Shown here piece after piece: positions 1 through 11,110 of a DNA stretch of 64,000 nt (its first letter is position 1; every line of letters starts with the position of its first letter). This stretch comes from Dipteronia dyeriana. Lineage: Eukaryota; Streptophyta; Magnoliopsida; Sapindales; Sapindaceae. The notes under the pieces are model-generated. The model made no database searches and was not told where the DNA came from. It saw only the letters and a list, made by a program, of their open reading frames with translations. The translations under genes and the position numbers were made by a program. The DNA lies in contig CM065297.1 of NCBI GenBank assembly GCA_032871835.1, positions 15,146,098 to 15,210,097 on the forward strand, given 5' to 3'.

Positions 1-1206
1 TATTTAATTAAATGGAAATTAATTAATATTTGATTAATTAATTATTTAATTAAAAGTCACAATCTTTTTCCAAATAGGAAATGGTCTCCTAAAATTATAC
101 TATTGTTAGTAGTACAATTAATATTAAAGACTATATTTGATAAGTAGATAAATAAAAGGAGTTATTTATCTAATCAAATTAGGAAGTCATTAATATGGTT
201 ACAAACACACTATTGAGTTGGATTAGGAGTCTTGGTGTAGGAAAGAATTCTTTTTGGAAAAAGATTCTTGATCACCAAGTAAAACTACTTAATGGTAGAA
301 TTCTTCTTTGAAAAGGATTCTTAACCACCAAGTAAATCTACCTAAGGATAGGATTCTTGTCCATCAACTAAATCCTTCTTAGGAAAGAATAAACTCTCCT
401 AATCTATATCAAAGTGAAATTCAGCCAGCCCATGTGTATATAGGAGAGGATAGATTTCCTTTTAGATAAAGATTCTTAACTACCAAATAAATCCACCTAA
501 GGAAAGGATTTTTACCAATCAAGTAAATCCATCTTAGGAGAGGATTTATGATCCTATATATATATATATATGTGTATAAGAAATTCGGCCAGCTCTAAGG
601 CAATTGAGAGGAGAATTTCGGCCAGCCCTATTTTTTCTAAGAGAAGAATTCGGCCATCATAGGAATTTTGTGGGAGAAAAATCTGTTTTTTCTCTTGATA
701 AAATTCGATCAACTCTAAGCAATAGTGTGTGAATTCGACCAAGAAGAGAAAAAGGGAAACCTTTTTTTGTTTTCGATAGTATACTAGTATCCTTTACATT
801 AAAAAGGGATTTGTGTACAACATCGAATCAAGGTTCACGCAAGTTTCAATCAAATTGATTGATAATTCACAAGTGACTAGACGTTCTTGGATTTTTCTCT
901 TGGAGTATATTTGTAACTAACAAAGAAAAGATTTTGTTTGTCTCCATCCTCAGATATACAATTTAAAAAAAAAAGAGCCCACACTCCTAGGTGATTCACG
1001 TTCGTGATTGGATTGGAAGATCTTGCGAAATCAATTCCGCGCTTGTTCAATCGTCACGAGAAAAAGGTACGACACTTTTATATACATCAATTAATCTAGG
1101 GTTAAGGTTCTCGTTGCATAAAAGGGAAAAAAAATTATTTATACACAAACCCTAATTTTCTTTTTCTCACGCTTCCGTTGCGTTTTGAACCGTTTTTTTC
1201 CCTACA
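1..1206 (+). repeat. Ty1/copia LTR fragment, 3' part, forward orientation
   Basis: This stretch is the reverse complement of the LTR at 3291-4140 plus 1725-1794. For example, the block around 976-1020 with CCTAGGTGATTCACGTTCG recurs inverted at 3393-3437, and the end CGTTGCGTTTTGAACCG at 1174-1192 recurs inverted at 1738-1756. I place the end at ...CCCTACA (1206), an LTR-like CA terminus. The LTR start lies left of the window. No primer site follows it, so it is a 3' LTR, a solo LTR or a rearranged copy. The interior is AT-rich with an AT dinucleotide run near 553-572. No gene is supported here. Confidence 0.75.
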
Positions 1207-1709
1207 CATAGGGATGCCATGCGTAGCCCATGCCACAACAAATGTGGCCGCTTGCTCTTTGCATGCACGTTTGTTGCTACGGCTCGCACGGTCCCAAACT
1301 TGTTCCGGTAGCTTCCAATTCTTCAAATCTTCGAGTCTTCAATACTTGAATGTATTACAGAAGAATTATAAATAAAAAATACTGTGGTTTTTTTTATTAC
1401 AATAGTGCAGGTTTTTTTTTTATTACAACAACATAAAAAAACTAACAACTATCAAGAAAGAAATTATGGCAATGATAGACCACCCTTCTTGTTACAATCC
1501 CTGACCAAAATTACATTGAAATTCTATGACCAAAATTGAGCAATAACTAACCACATATAAAACATATATATATATATATATATATCCATACATTCCAATG
1601 TAAATATATATGTGAATACCTAGATTGTTATCTCTTTCGAAAACATGCATATATACAATAAAAAAAAAGATTCACGTACACATACATCAATTAATCAAGG
1701 GTACAACTA
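1207..1709. other. Spacer between two tail-to-tail copia LTRs
   Basis: About 500 bp separate the ends of the two inverted LTRs. The first 120 bp are relatively GC-rich. The rest is AT-rich with T- and A-runs and an AT microsatellite at 1564-1586. Read on the minus strand, it begins directly after the primer site at 1710-1722, so it may be the truncated leader of the reverse element. No convincing coding region is seen; the short open frames here have no recognisable domain. Confidence 0.5.
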
Positions 1710-1722
1710 GGCTCTGATACCA
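1710..1722 (-). other. Primer binding site of the reverse copia element
   Basis: On the minus strand this reads TGGTATCAGAGCC, the standard plant Ty1/copia primer site complementary to the 3' end of initiator methionine tRNA. It lies 2 bp beyond the LTR end (...CCTTCA), the usual spacing. This fixes the orientation of the LTR at 1725-5415 and identifies it as a 5' LTR. Confidence 0.9.
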
Positions 1723-1794
1723 GTTGAAGGGAAAAAACGGTTCAAAACGCAACGGAAGCTTTAGAAAATTTATTAAAATTAGGGTTTGCGTATA

Positions 1795-1803
1795 AATAAA
1801 AAA
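1795..1803. repeat. Target-site duplication, left copy, small MULE
   Basis: AATAAAAAA is repeated at 3282-3290 on the other side of the MULE. The length (9 bp) fits Mutator-like elements. Because it lies in an A-run, the exact edges are ambiguous by a few bases. Confidence 0.55.
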
Positions 1804-2215
1804 AAATGGAAATTGTGAGAAATGTCACCTTTTTTTTGATGAGTTGTAGTGATATCACCGGTTTAATAAATTAAGTTTAAAAGGCACATATTATGGTAAA
1901 CTACCCATATTGCCCTTAAATAATCAATTTTTAATTTTTTTAGACTTCCAACTCCATACTTTGATCACTGAAAGTAATAACTTATCTCTCTCTCAAAAAC
2001 TTGTCTAAAAATCGATCTATAATTTTTCTGAACATGATCCAGTTTTTTTGATAATTTTACGAGCTATTGTATATTTTTGTTACATTAGTTCGAGTTTTTT
2101 TTGAAATGTTTACGAGCTATTTTGTAATTGGTCTGAGCATTTTTTTTTTGTTTAATTTGTCTAAGCTTTTTTACATTGGTATAAGCATTTTTAAACTGCT
2201 GCAAACAAGTTATAA

Positions 2216-2955
2216 TCTTGGGCAAAAAAGCTCAAACCTCTAAGAAAAAAATCTTGAGCCCTTAATAAAAAAAACTCGATCCCTTTAAAAAAAAACTCGA
2301 CCCCTTTAAAAAAAGTTCGATCATGTTAAAAAAAAGATTCGATCCTTAACAAAAAAAGTTCTATCCATTAAAAAAAAAAGCTTGATCATGTTAAAAAAAA
2401 GCTCGATCCTTAACAAAAAAAGCTCGATTATGTACAAAAAAAACTCGATCATATACAAAAAAGCTCAATTCTTTAAAAAAAAGCTCGATTCGTCACAAAA
2501 AAGCTCGATCCCTTACAAGAAAAGCTCAATTATGTACAAAAAAAGTTTGATCATGTACAAAAAAGCTTGATCTCTTACAAAAAAAGCTCGATCATGTAAA
2601 AAAAATCTCTATCCTTAACAAAAACAACTCGATCATGTATAAAAAAAGTTCGATCATGTACAAAAAAGCTCGATAATATACTAAAAAGCTCGATCCCCTT
2701 AAAAAAAAAGCTCGATCCATCATAAAAATGCTCGATCACTTACAAAAAAAAACTCGATTATGTAAAAAAAAAAACTCGATCCTTAACAAAAAAAAACTCG
2801 ATCCGTTACAAAAAAAGGTTGATCCGTTACAAAAAAGCTCGATCATGTACAAAAAAAGCCCGATCATTTACAAAAAAAGCTCGATCATATACTAAGAAGC
2901 TCGATCCCTTACAAAAAAAAACTCGATCTCTTTAACAAAAAAAGCTCGGAAATGT
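2216..2955 (-). repeat. Subterminal tandem array with GATCGAG core (small MULE)
   Basis: Several dozen imperfect units of about 18-22 bp read AAAAAAGCTCGATC plus a variable spacer such as ATGTAC or CCTTAC. The reverse complement gives the core GATCGAGCTTTTTT. The only open frame here (around 2382-2570) is a product of the repeat and is not a gene. Confidence 0.9.
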
Positions 2956-3021
2956 TTTAAAAGTCTCAAAAACCAAGATATTCATCTTTGTCAACACACA
3001 ACAGATCAAATAAAAAAACAG

Positions 3022-3090
3022 CTATGGGGGCGCTGCCCCCTGCTCGACCACCGCGAGCTCGACCCCCGAATGCGTCAGCGTAGCGCCTGA
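3022..3090. other. GC-rich patch in the small MULE
   Basis: An abrupt GC-rich segment lies in otherwise AT-rich MULE DNA. It contains GGGGGCGCTGCCCCC, a perfect inverted repeat, followed by GCTCGACC motifs. The function is unknown; it could form a stem-loop or be captured sequence. Confidence 0.5.
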
Positions 3091-5415
3091 GTTTCAATGA
3101 AACTTTCACTCTCTATTTCATAACTCACACTGTAAAAAAATGAATGAAAGATTCTGATAAAACAACTATTGGAAACATTTTTGTTCGTTCACCATAATAG
3201 GTGTCTTTTAAACATAAGTTATAAAAGCAGTGATAGTATTGAAACGTCACCTCCAAAAAGTGCTATTTATTTTTTGAGCCCAATAAAAAATTTCCCTTTT
3301 AATAACAAGAATCTTAACCCTAAATTAATTGATGTATATAAAAAGTATCCTACCTTTTTTTCGTGACAATTGAACTAGGAATCCGTAAGATCTTCCAATC
3401 CAATCACGAACGTGAATCACCTAGGAGTGTGGGCTCCCTTTCTTTAAATTGTATACCTGATGATGGAAACAAACAAAATCTTCTTCTTTGTTAGTACAAT
3501 AATCCTCAAAGAGAAAAAACCAAGAACGTCCGGTCATTTGTGAATTATCAATCAATTTGATTGAAACTCGCGTGAACCTTGATTCGATGTTGTACACAAA
3601 ACCCTTTTTATGCAAAGGATACTAGTGTACTATGGAAAACAAAAATGTTCCCTCTTTTCTCTATACTTGGCCAAATTCTTCACACGATGAGTTGGACGAA
3701 GTTTTTTTTATAATAATAAAAACAACTTCTCGCACCAAAAATTCATACTTGGTCGAAATTTACAAGTATATATATATATATATATATATATAAGACCAAA
3801 TCCTCTCCCAAAAAGGATTTACTTTGTGGGCAATAATCATTTCCCTAGTTGGATTTACTTGATGGTTAAGAATTCTTTTCTAAAAGGAATTTTATCCTAC
3901 ACCAAGTCTCCTAATCCAACTCAATAGTGTATTTGTAACCATATTAAAGACTTCCTAAATTAATTAGATAAATAATTCCTTGTATTTATCTACTTATCAA
4001 ATATAGTCTTTGATATTAATTATACCACCAACAATAGTATAATATTAGGAGACCATCTCCTAATAGAAAAAGATTTTGACTTTTAATTAAATAATTAATT
4101 AATCACCAAATTAATTAATTTCTATTTAATTAAATAATAAAATAATATAATATAATTAAGTTATTCTAAATAGACTTGCCGCCCAACACATGTATATAGG
4201 TCATATGTTATTTTATTTTTTTTTATTAAATCCATTGGACCTTAATAAAAAAGTCCACATGTAAACTAGACCCATTCTTACAAAAAGAAACAAATTCACA
4301 TGTCTTAATACAATTCTAGATGGACCTCTAAATTGGTCCGGTAGAATATATCAAGTGATCCATGAAAGTTCGTGTGGATTGGGGATCTTGACGGGCTATC
4401 AAAATTTAAGCTCCAATAGTCACAACCCAATCACAATCAACAAATGATTCACTTAGGTTCAATCTATTTAATTTTAGTTCATTCCAATAAAAAACTAAAA
4501 TTGAACTTTTAAATAATGATATAGTAAGTTGATGTTACTCATTCATATCCTAGACAACCTTATTAGAGAAAGTGTATCCTCGTGAAGAATACCAGTAATC
4601 GCCAAGACCTCATAGACCGCCTATAGCTCTTCAAGTTACCATATTTACTCATATGACCACATTTTGAACTTGGATATTTTGACTTGTCCGTAAGTCATGT
4701 TTAAATAGACACTATTGAAAACTTAACGTTAAGATTTAATATCCAATACCTCAAAACATCCATATGATGGTATTCTACTCTCATTCAATAAATGGAGCCA
4801 CGATGTCCATACCTATAAATGAAGTCCTCTATCGATTAACAAATGAATACCACCAAACCATCGAGGATAGACTATGCTATATAATCGTACTCATTGATAG
4901 CTCAAATGATAACACTTGCAACCATAAGTCCATCATTTAACTCAAGATTGAGATAGACTCTCCGATTGTGTTCAAGTGAAAACTTTTATCCGTTGACTGT
5001 TCTAAATAAAGTATTTCACTGTGATCCAATTCAATGAACCTAGTGCACTAGATTCTTTTACCCAAATACACCACACTTTTATGATTTTTGAATCATTATA
5101 ACACATTTGATCCCACTTAAATGCTAGCAAAAGAATCTACAACTTTGACAAGATAAAGGCACCCAATATTTTATCTTAAGTTGTGAATATTATTCAAGAC
5201 TAACTAAAGAATTGTGTCTACCTCATACATATCTAGATGTATGAACAATTCTACTTTTCTCTTAGTATTTTGACCTTATGATTATTTACTTTTGACAATT
5301 ATAATAATTAAACTATAAATGCTTTAAGATTCGTTAAACTAGAAATCACTTTATAAATATGAAAAAATTGTCAAATTAATTATTATACTCTTGATATCAA
5401 GCATAATCCCAACAG

Positions 5416-5551
5416 TCGTGGTATAGCAACTATATTTAGGGTAGTTCTAGTTCGTTAAACATGTTCATACATCATGTTTAAATTTATACCTAAGCACTCG
5501 CAGTTGTTTTAAATAAATGACTGAATGAATGTTTTATTTATTTCAGCAATA
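5416..5551 (+). other. 5' leader of the forward copia element
   Basis: This non-coding stretch lies between the end of the reverse LTR and the gag start. It contains GTGGTATAGCAAC near 5419-5431, which could be a decayed primer site (compare TGGTATCAGAGC). No forward LTR precedes it in this window. Confidence 0.4.
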
Positions 5552-6301
5552 ATGTCTTCTGCATTACTTTAAATTCTCGCAAACGACAAATTAACTGGTG
5601 ATAATTATACTAAGTGGAAACTTAACATTAATGCAATATTTGTCACCAAAGACCTCAAGTTTGTGCTTACGGAGGAATGTCCTCCAGCGCCTGCTGCCAA
5701 TGCCACATGAACTGTTCGTGAGGCATACGAGCGATGAGTCTCATCTGATGAGAAGGCCCGAACATATCTGTTGGCTTCTATGACAGAAGTGCTTGTCACA
5801 AAGCACGAAGCAATGACTTCAGCATTCAAAATCATGGAGTCATTGCAAGCTATGTTCGGGCAGCCCTCCGAGCAAAAGCGACACGAAGTTGTTCGTTCCG
5901 CTATGCTCGCTTGCATGAAGGAAGATACGTCAGTTCGGGAACATGTCTTGAGCATGATATCCTACTTCAACAAGGGAGAAGTCAATGGCGGGGCCATTGA
6001 CGAACCCAGTCAAGTGAGCATCATACTGACGACTCTTTCAAATAGTTTTGATCTGTTTAAGAGTAACTATGAGATGAACAAGTTAAGGTTCAATCTCACA
6101 CAGTTGCTAAATGAGCTCACTACCTTTGAGCCCTTGACTAAGGACAACAAGACCAAGACCGGTGAGGCAAATGTTGCTAAACCATCTTCCTCCAATAATA
6201 AAAAGAGGAAGAGGTCTACTAGGAAGGCAAAAGGTAAGCCCAAACCCCAGAAAGCCCAAACCCAAGAAATCCCAAAGAAAGAAGAAGTCCAAGAAATGTA
6301 A
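5552..6301 (+). pseudogene. Ty1/copia gag (degenerate)
   Basis: This is the nucleocapsid/coat protein of a copia retrotransposon. The start region carries the classic copia gag motif LTGDNYTKWKLNI, then a helical UBN2-like domain (for example FGQPSEQKRHE and LRFNLTQLLNEL), and ends in a Lys-rich basic tail of about 50 residues. In-frame stops occur near the start (TAA after six codons), at 5708-5710 (TGA) and at 5735-5737 (TGA). The last replaces a Trp codon by a single G-to-A change and the previous one probably an Arg codon by C-to-T. From about 5738 the frame stays open to 6301. No CCHC knuckle is visible before the stop. It is the first of three parts of one gag-pol gene, the rest lying at 6302-7533 and 16718-18585. 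Confidence 0.85.
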
Positions 6302-7533
6302 ATACGATTTACTTTTTCTTAAGTCATGTTTAGTGGAAGATGATTCTTCACCCTGGATAGTTGTTTCAGGGGCCACTAACCATGTTTGTTCTTCTTTACA
6401 ATGGACTGATTCTTGGACACAGCTAGAGGAGCAAGCATTCTCAATATGTGTGGGGTCAGGGAATGTCGTGTCGGTACGAGCAGTGGGCATAATTTGATTA
6501 CGTTTTTGTAATAATTATATATTGTTAGACAATGTATTTTATATTCCTGGATTTACATGGAATTTGATTTCCGTTTCTAAGTTGTTAGAACAAAAATATT
6601 TTATTTCTTTTAATAATAAGTCTGTTATTATTGGAAAGAATGGTCTGAATATTTGTTCAGGAATTAATGAAAACAATATGTATGTGTTAAGACCGTTAAT
6701 ACATACTACACTGCTCAACACCAAAATGTTTAAGGTTGAAAAACCAAAAACTAAACGATATAAAATTTTTCCAGATAATGACACGTATCTCTGGCATCTA
6801 AGGCTTGGTCATATAATAACAGACTAGTAAAAAGTGGAGTTTAAAGTAAGTTAAAGGTTGGCAACTTACCTTTCTGTGAATCTTGTCTGGAAGGTAAGAT
6901 AACTAAGAGACATTTTTCTGGAAAACGGCTTAAAGCAAAAGAACCGCTAGAGCTTATACATACAGAAGTCTGGGGACTGATGAATGTTAAAGCTAGGAGT
7001 TGTTATGAGTATTATGTCACCTTTATAGATGACTACTCAAGATACTGATACGTCTACCTAATTCAACGGAACTCGGAAACATTTGAAATGTTTAAAGAAT
7101 TCTGAGCTGAAGTTGAGAATCAATTAGGTAGGACTATCAAGTCACTACGATCGGATCGTGGAGGTGAGTACCTTGACCAAGAGTTTGAAGACTTCATGAT
7201 CGAGCATGGGATAGTTTCCCAACTCACAGCTCCCGGTACACCTCAGTAAAATGGTGTAGCGGAAAAGAAGAAATATAACCCTAATGGAAATGGTGAGATC
7301 TATGATTAGTTTCTCATCATTACCAAATTCCTTATGGGGATATGCGTTACAAACAGCGGCATACATTTTGAATGTGGTGCCATCCAAATCTGTTCCTAAG
7401 ACTCCCCTAGAGTTGGGGAATGGTCGTAAAGCTAGTTTGTGATATTTTCGCATATGGGGGTGTCCAGCACACGTGCTGAAGAACAGAAGTGGAAAGCTAG
7501 ACTCCAAGTCTGTGGTCTGCTTGCTTGTAAGAT
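6302..7533 (+). pseudogene. Ty1/copia pol, protease and integrase part (degenerate)
   Basis: The order is protease, GAG-pre-integrase zinc region, integrase. The protease motif WIVVSGATNHVC at about 6354-6389 has Val (6363-6365) where the catalytic Asp of DSGA is expected. The pre-integrase region has YLWHLRLGH near 6790. The integrase shows LIHTEVWG, with Glu (6965-6967) at the usual first catalytic Asp. It then shows FIDDYSRY, SLRSDRGGEY (second Asp present) and NGVAE (third Glu present). Stops occur at 7046-7048, 7103-7105 and 7247-7249, and there is a frameshift after 7260. The coding sequence breaks at 7533, where a MULE is inserted, and resumes at 16718. Confidence 0.85.
7525..7533. repeat. 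Target-site duplication, left copy, large MULE
   Basis: TTGTAAGAT is repeated exactly at 16709-16717. Nine bases is the typical Mutator-superfamily duplication. Removing the insert and one copy restores the copia reading order: CLLV before the break joins to a segment encoding ...RGGHFYSSEDNNVFV-like copia sequence after it. Confidence 0.9.
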
Positions 7534-7989
7534 GTGGTCGATAAATAAATGGCACTATTTAAGAGGGGTGTTATGCAAATGTCACCAGTTTAGTAATGTA
7601 AGTTTAAAATGCACCATTTAAACTAAACAGATAGAATACCCCCACAAAAATGAAAAACAGAAAATTTGTCCTTTTATGTTTATGAGAAAAGCAACAGTGA
7701 GAAAGAAACCGAGAAAAAAATCGACGACAACGAAATCGACAGTGAGGAAATCGACAGCTTATTGACCAGAACGGAAATACAGTACATTTCGCAACGAGTG
7801 ACAAAGGTAAGTTGAGTTTGTTTTATGTATCGATTTGGTGTTCAAAACTTAAAATTGTATTTCAGACTTGTTCTGTTGAAAGAAATTGTAGATTAGGGTT
7901 GACAGTGGTTGTGGTTTTGGTTTGAGTTTGAAATGAGGTTCAATATTCTGGTATCGAAGAATTTTTGTTTTGAAAAAAAAAATCAAGAA

Positions 7990-8998
7990 TATTTCAAGCG
8001 AGATCTAGGAAATTTTTTAGAAAGAATCGAGAGGTTTTTCAAAGTGATAGAGCTTTGGTTAAATGATCGAGAATATTTTTCATAGAATCGAGAGGTTTTT
8101 CAAAGGATCGAGACTATTATGAAAGGATCGAGAATTTTTGAAAACGATCGAGAATATTATGATAACGATCGAGATTGTTTTTCAAAGGAATGAGATTTTT
8201 TAAAATGATCGAATCGAGAAGATTTTTCTAATAATCGAGAAGATTATTCAAAGAATCGAGAGTTTTGTGAAAGTGTCGAGAATATTTTCAAAGGATCGAG
8301 AATAATTTTCAAATGGTCCAGTTTTTAGAAAACGATCGAGAATATTTTTCAAAGAATCGAGAGGTTTTTCAAAGGCTCGAGACAATTTTTAAAGCTTCGA
8401 GAATATTTTCAAAGGGTCGAGATTTTATAAATTGATCGAGAACATTTTTCAAAGAATCGAGAGGTTTTTCAAAGGATCGAGAGTTTTTTCAAAGGATCGA
8501 GAGTTTTTTGAAATGATCGAGACTATTTTCTAACGATCAAGAATGTTTTTCAAAGGGTCGAGAATATTTTCAAATGATCGTGAAGTTTTTTCAATGAATC
8601 GAGAGGTTTTACAAAGGATCAAGACTAATTTGAAAGGATCGAACCTATTTGCAAAGGATCGATAACTTTTGAAACAAATCGAGAACTTTTTAAAATGATC
8701 GTGAAGTTTTTTCAATGAATCGAGAGGTTTTACAAAGGATCGAGACTAATTTCAAAGGATCTAGCCTATTTGTAAAGGATCGAGAACTTTATAAACAAAT
8801 CGAGAACGTTTTTAAATGATCATGAAGTTTTTTCAATGAATCGAGAGGTTTTAGAAAGGATCGAGACTATTTACAAATGATCGAGCCTATTTGCAAAGGA
8901 TCGAGAACTTTTTTAAAAATTCGAGATCTTTTTCAAAGGATCGAGAATATTTTAAAAGTATCGAGAATTTATTTCAAATGATCGAGAATATTTTCTAA
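7990..8998 (+). repeat. Left subterminal array of the large MULE (GATCGAG core)
   Basis: About 1 kb of imperfect units of roughly 20 bp read TTTTTCAAAGGATCGAGAA. A higher-order repeat of about 120 bp is visible around 8570-8870, where TGATCGTGAAGTTTTTTCAA recurs at about 8574, 8695 and 8817. No gene is present. The array stops just before the first exon of the Ulp1-like gene, so it may also be that gene's promoter region. Confidence 0.9.
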
Positions 8999-10539
8999 TT
9001 TTTTTGCAGTTTACTGATGAACTATTTATGTGACATTGCATATGACGAGCAGTATGAAGAAAATGCTTAAAACTACAGAGGGAAATTGGTTCAAGGGAAA
9101 ACTGACAAGACACGACCATTTTAAAGCCCTCGCCCGTATAGACGATGCACTGAATCGGGTCCCTGAAGAGTTTGCTGTTCAAAATCGGCGTCGGTTCATG
9201 GCCTCCTATTTCGGGCATTTCATGTCGATGCACCGGGAGCTGAAGTTTTCTGGTGGTGTTATTCATCAGCTGCTGTTGCGGGAGTTGGACCATGATGGGC
9301 CGACAAATGAGATGCGGTTCTTGTTAGGGAACCATGTGGTGAGGTTTTCGAAGGTGGAATTTAGCCTCATCACCGGATTACGTTTTGGAGTCATACCGGA
9401 CACGAGTATGTATGTTGCAGTTGAGAATGGCATACATGAATGGTACTTTCCTGCACATGATGAGGTATCGTTGGATGACTTGAGGGTTGTTCTTACCCAG
9501 GGAGAGTTTGAAAAGGCATACGATGTTGTGAAGTTGTGCCTCATTTACATGTATAACTGAATACTGATGGGGGTGGACGAGAGATTGAAGATTCCATTTT
9601 GGCAGTTTTGGTTGGTAGAGGACCTCAATGCCTTCGATGCGTTCCCATGGGGTGCCCACGTCTATAGGCATTCTATATTTTCATTCAAGCATGCCTTACC
9701 GCGACGTCGTGAGGACAGACGGCAATAGTCACAGGGCGATGTTGGACATTCCGTGGAGGGGTACAACATTTACAGTCTATCACACACCCTTTTGGTAAGA
9801 AATTTTAATTCCAACATGTACATTTAATTTTTAATCCAAAATTGTTTTGGAATATAATTGTACGTATCTTTGATGCAGATATTTTCTTTTGAGGTGATCC
9901 CCAAACTGGCCGAGGTTTTCGGGACTCGGAGGGTTAAAAACCTTTCCCCTCGGTTGTTAAAGTGGGAGTTGACCAAACAACCTATAGAGAAGAAGCTGGA
10001 GAAGATTTTTAGTGCGAGGGTAATTTATTTTTTGTTAAGTCAGTAATTTATATTACTTACGATAAGTAACAATGAAATTAATCTAACTACGGTTTTAGAT
10101 GTCGGCGAGGATGGAAATCGTGCCCACAAAAGCTAAGGCGGTGGCCCCGAACTTTGCAGGCCTAAGTGAGCAGGGAGCCCGTATGTGCAGGACGACAGGG
10201 TTTGCCTTCCTACTTTCCCTGACCCGACTACAAGTGTAGTTCATCCTAAGAAGGAGAGTGAGGGTGGGAGGGTGAGGGTGAGGGTGGGAGGTGTACTGAA
10301 ATGGAGGCTTCAGACCCTGCATGTCCAGATTTCATAGGCATGGACACTGGTGAATCTCAGTCGTCTTAACGGTGAGTGAGAAAGGATTTGGTTTACCACC
10401 CGAGGAACTGGTTCCGCTACTGAGGATTCCCGTGCTGGCGTTCAACTTGATGGGGAGGTAGATGGTAGTTTTATTTTCATTAACAAGAGTTGTTGATTTT
10501 TTTCGTATTAACAAAGTTGCATGATTTCAGGCTCGTTTA

Positions 10540-10735
10540 GAACATAACTTGAAGGAGTTGCGTGAAGCCCTCTGGAAGAGTGAAGGGGATCGACAACAAC
10601 AGCATCAGGATTTACGTGAAGCCCTCTGGAAAAGTGAAGAGGATCGACAACAACAGCACCAGGATTTGCTCGATTTGTTCCGAAAGAGCGAGGAGGATCG
10701 ACAGTAACAACATAGAGAGTTGCTTGCATTCATCG
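10540..10735 (+). repeat. 20-22-codon coding repeats (coiled coil) in the Ulp1-like gene
   Basis: Three imperfect copies of a roughly 60-66 bp unit encode LREALWKSEEDRQQQHQD-like peptides that are Glu-, Arg- and Gln-rich and heptad-compatible. The third ends in a stop (CAG TAA). The charged repeat suggests a coiled-coil spacer between DUF1985 and the protease. Confidence 0.75.
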
Positions 10736-10857
10736 AGGGCCTTCAGGGCTTCAGGACCCATACAGAGGATCCACATACCAGAGGGGTATTTCTGGATAGT
10801 GGGGCTCAGTCTCCCTCTCCCCCTCTGAGAGAGCAGTCGCCCCTCTCCCGCTCAGAG

Positions 10858-11110
10858 AGTTTCGCAGGCACCACTGCCACCTCCTACTGAGAAGTAGGCT
10901 CCCCTTCCTCTGACGTCCGAGCAGCAGGCTCCCCCGCCACCTTCTAGCGAGCAGCAGGCTCCCCCGTCACCTCCTAGCGATTCGCAGGCTCCCCCGCCAC
11001 CTCCTAGCGAGCAGCGGGCTCCCCTGCCACCTCCTAGCAAGCAGCAGGCTACCCTCCACCTCCTAGCGAGCAATAGGCTCCCCCTCCAATTCCCCTCAAG
11101 CAGCAGGCTC
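10858..11110 (+). repeat. 30-bp minisatellite encoding Pro-rich repeats
   Basis: Tandem units near CCGCCACCTCCTAGCGAGCA plus GCAGGCTCCC encode APPPPPSSEQQ-like repeats. The frame is broken upstream by a stop at about 10887. The Gly-rich frame on the opposite strand is only a shadow. Confidence 0.85.

Larger units (their letters stand above)
1804..3281 (-). mobile_element. Non-autonomous Mutator-like element (1.5 kb)
   Basis: The ends match the large MULE at 7534-16708. The block around 1830-1920, with TTAAGTTTAAAAGGCACA and ATTATGGTAAACT, matches the reverse complement of 16605-16690. The right end, read on the minus strand as GGGCTCAAAAAATAAATAGCAC, matches the large MULE's left end GTGGTCGATAAATAAATGGCAC. 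It is therefore inverted relative to the large MULE. It splits a copia LTR cleanly, with a probable 9-bp target duplication. The interior is a long array with a GATCGAG core (2216-2955) and a GC-rich patch (3022-3090). It holds no transposase. Confidence 0.8.
1725..5415 (-). repeat. Ty1/copia 5' LTR, reverse orientation, split by a MULE
   Basis: On the minus strand the LTR starts TGTTGGGATTATGC at 5415 and ends ...CCCTTCA at 1725, next to a tRNA-iMet primer site. Without the MULE at 1804-3281 it is about 2.2 kb. The parts at 3291-4140 and 1725-1794 match the forward LTR at 1-1206, which proves that the two parts belong together. The 4141-5415 section is the 5' part of the LTR; it is AT-rich with no gene. 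The right end abuts the 5' leader of a forward copia element at 5416, so this LTR appears to have replaced or disrupted that element's own 5' LTR. Confidence 0.8.

Noticed and set aside
2382..2570. Lys/Ser-rich open frame
   Set aside because: It lies wholly in the GATCGAG-core array and simply translates the repeat.
1..5415. Single full-length retrotransposon with direct LTRs
   Set aside because: The two LTRs are inverted relative to each other and the space between them is only 0.5 kb.
5605..5955. 116-residue open frame on the minus strand
   Set aside because: Antisense shadow of copia gag, which has clear homology on the plus strand.
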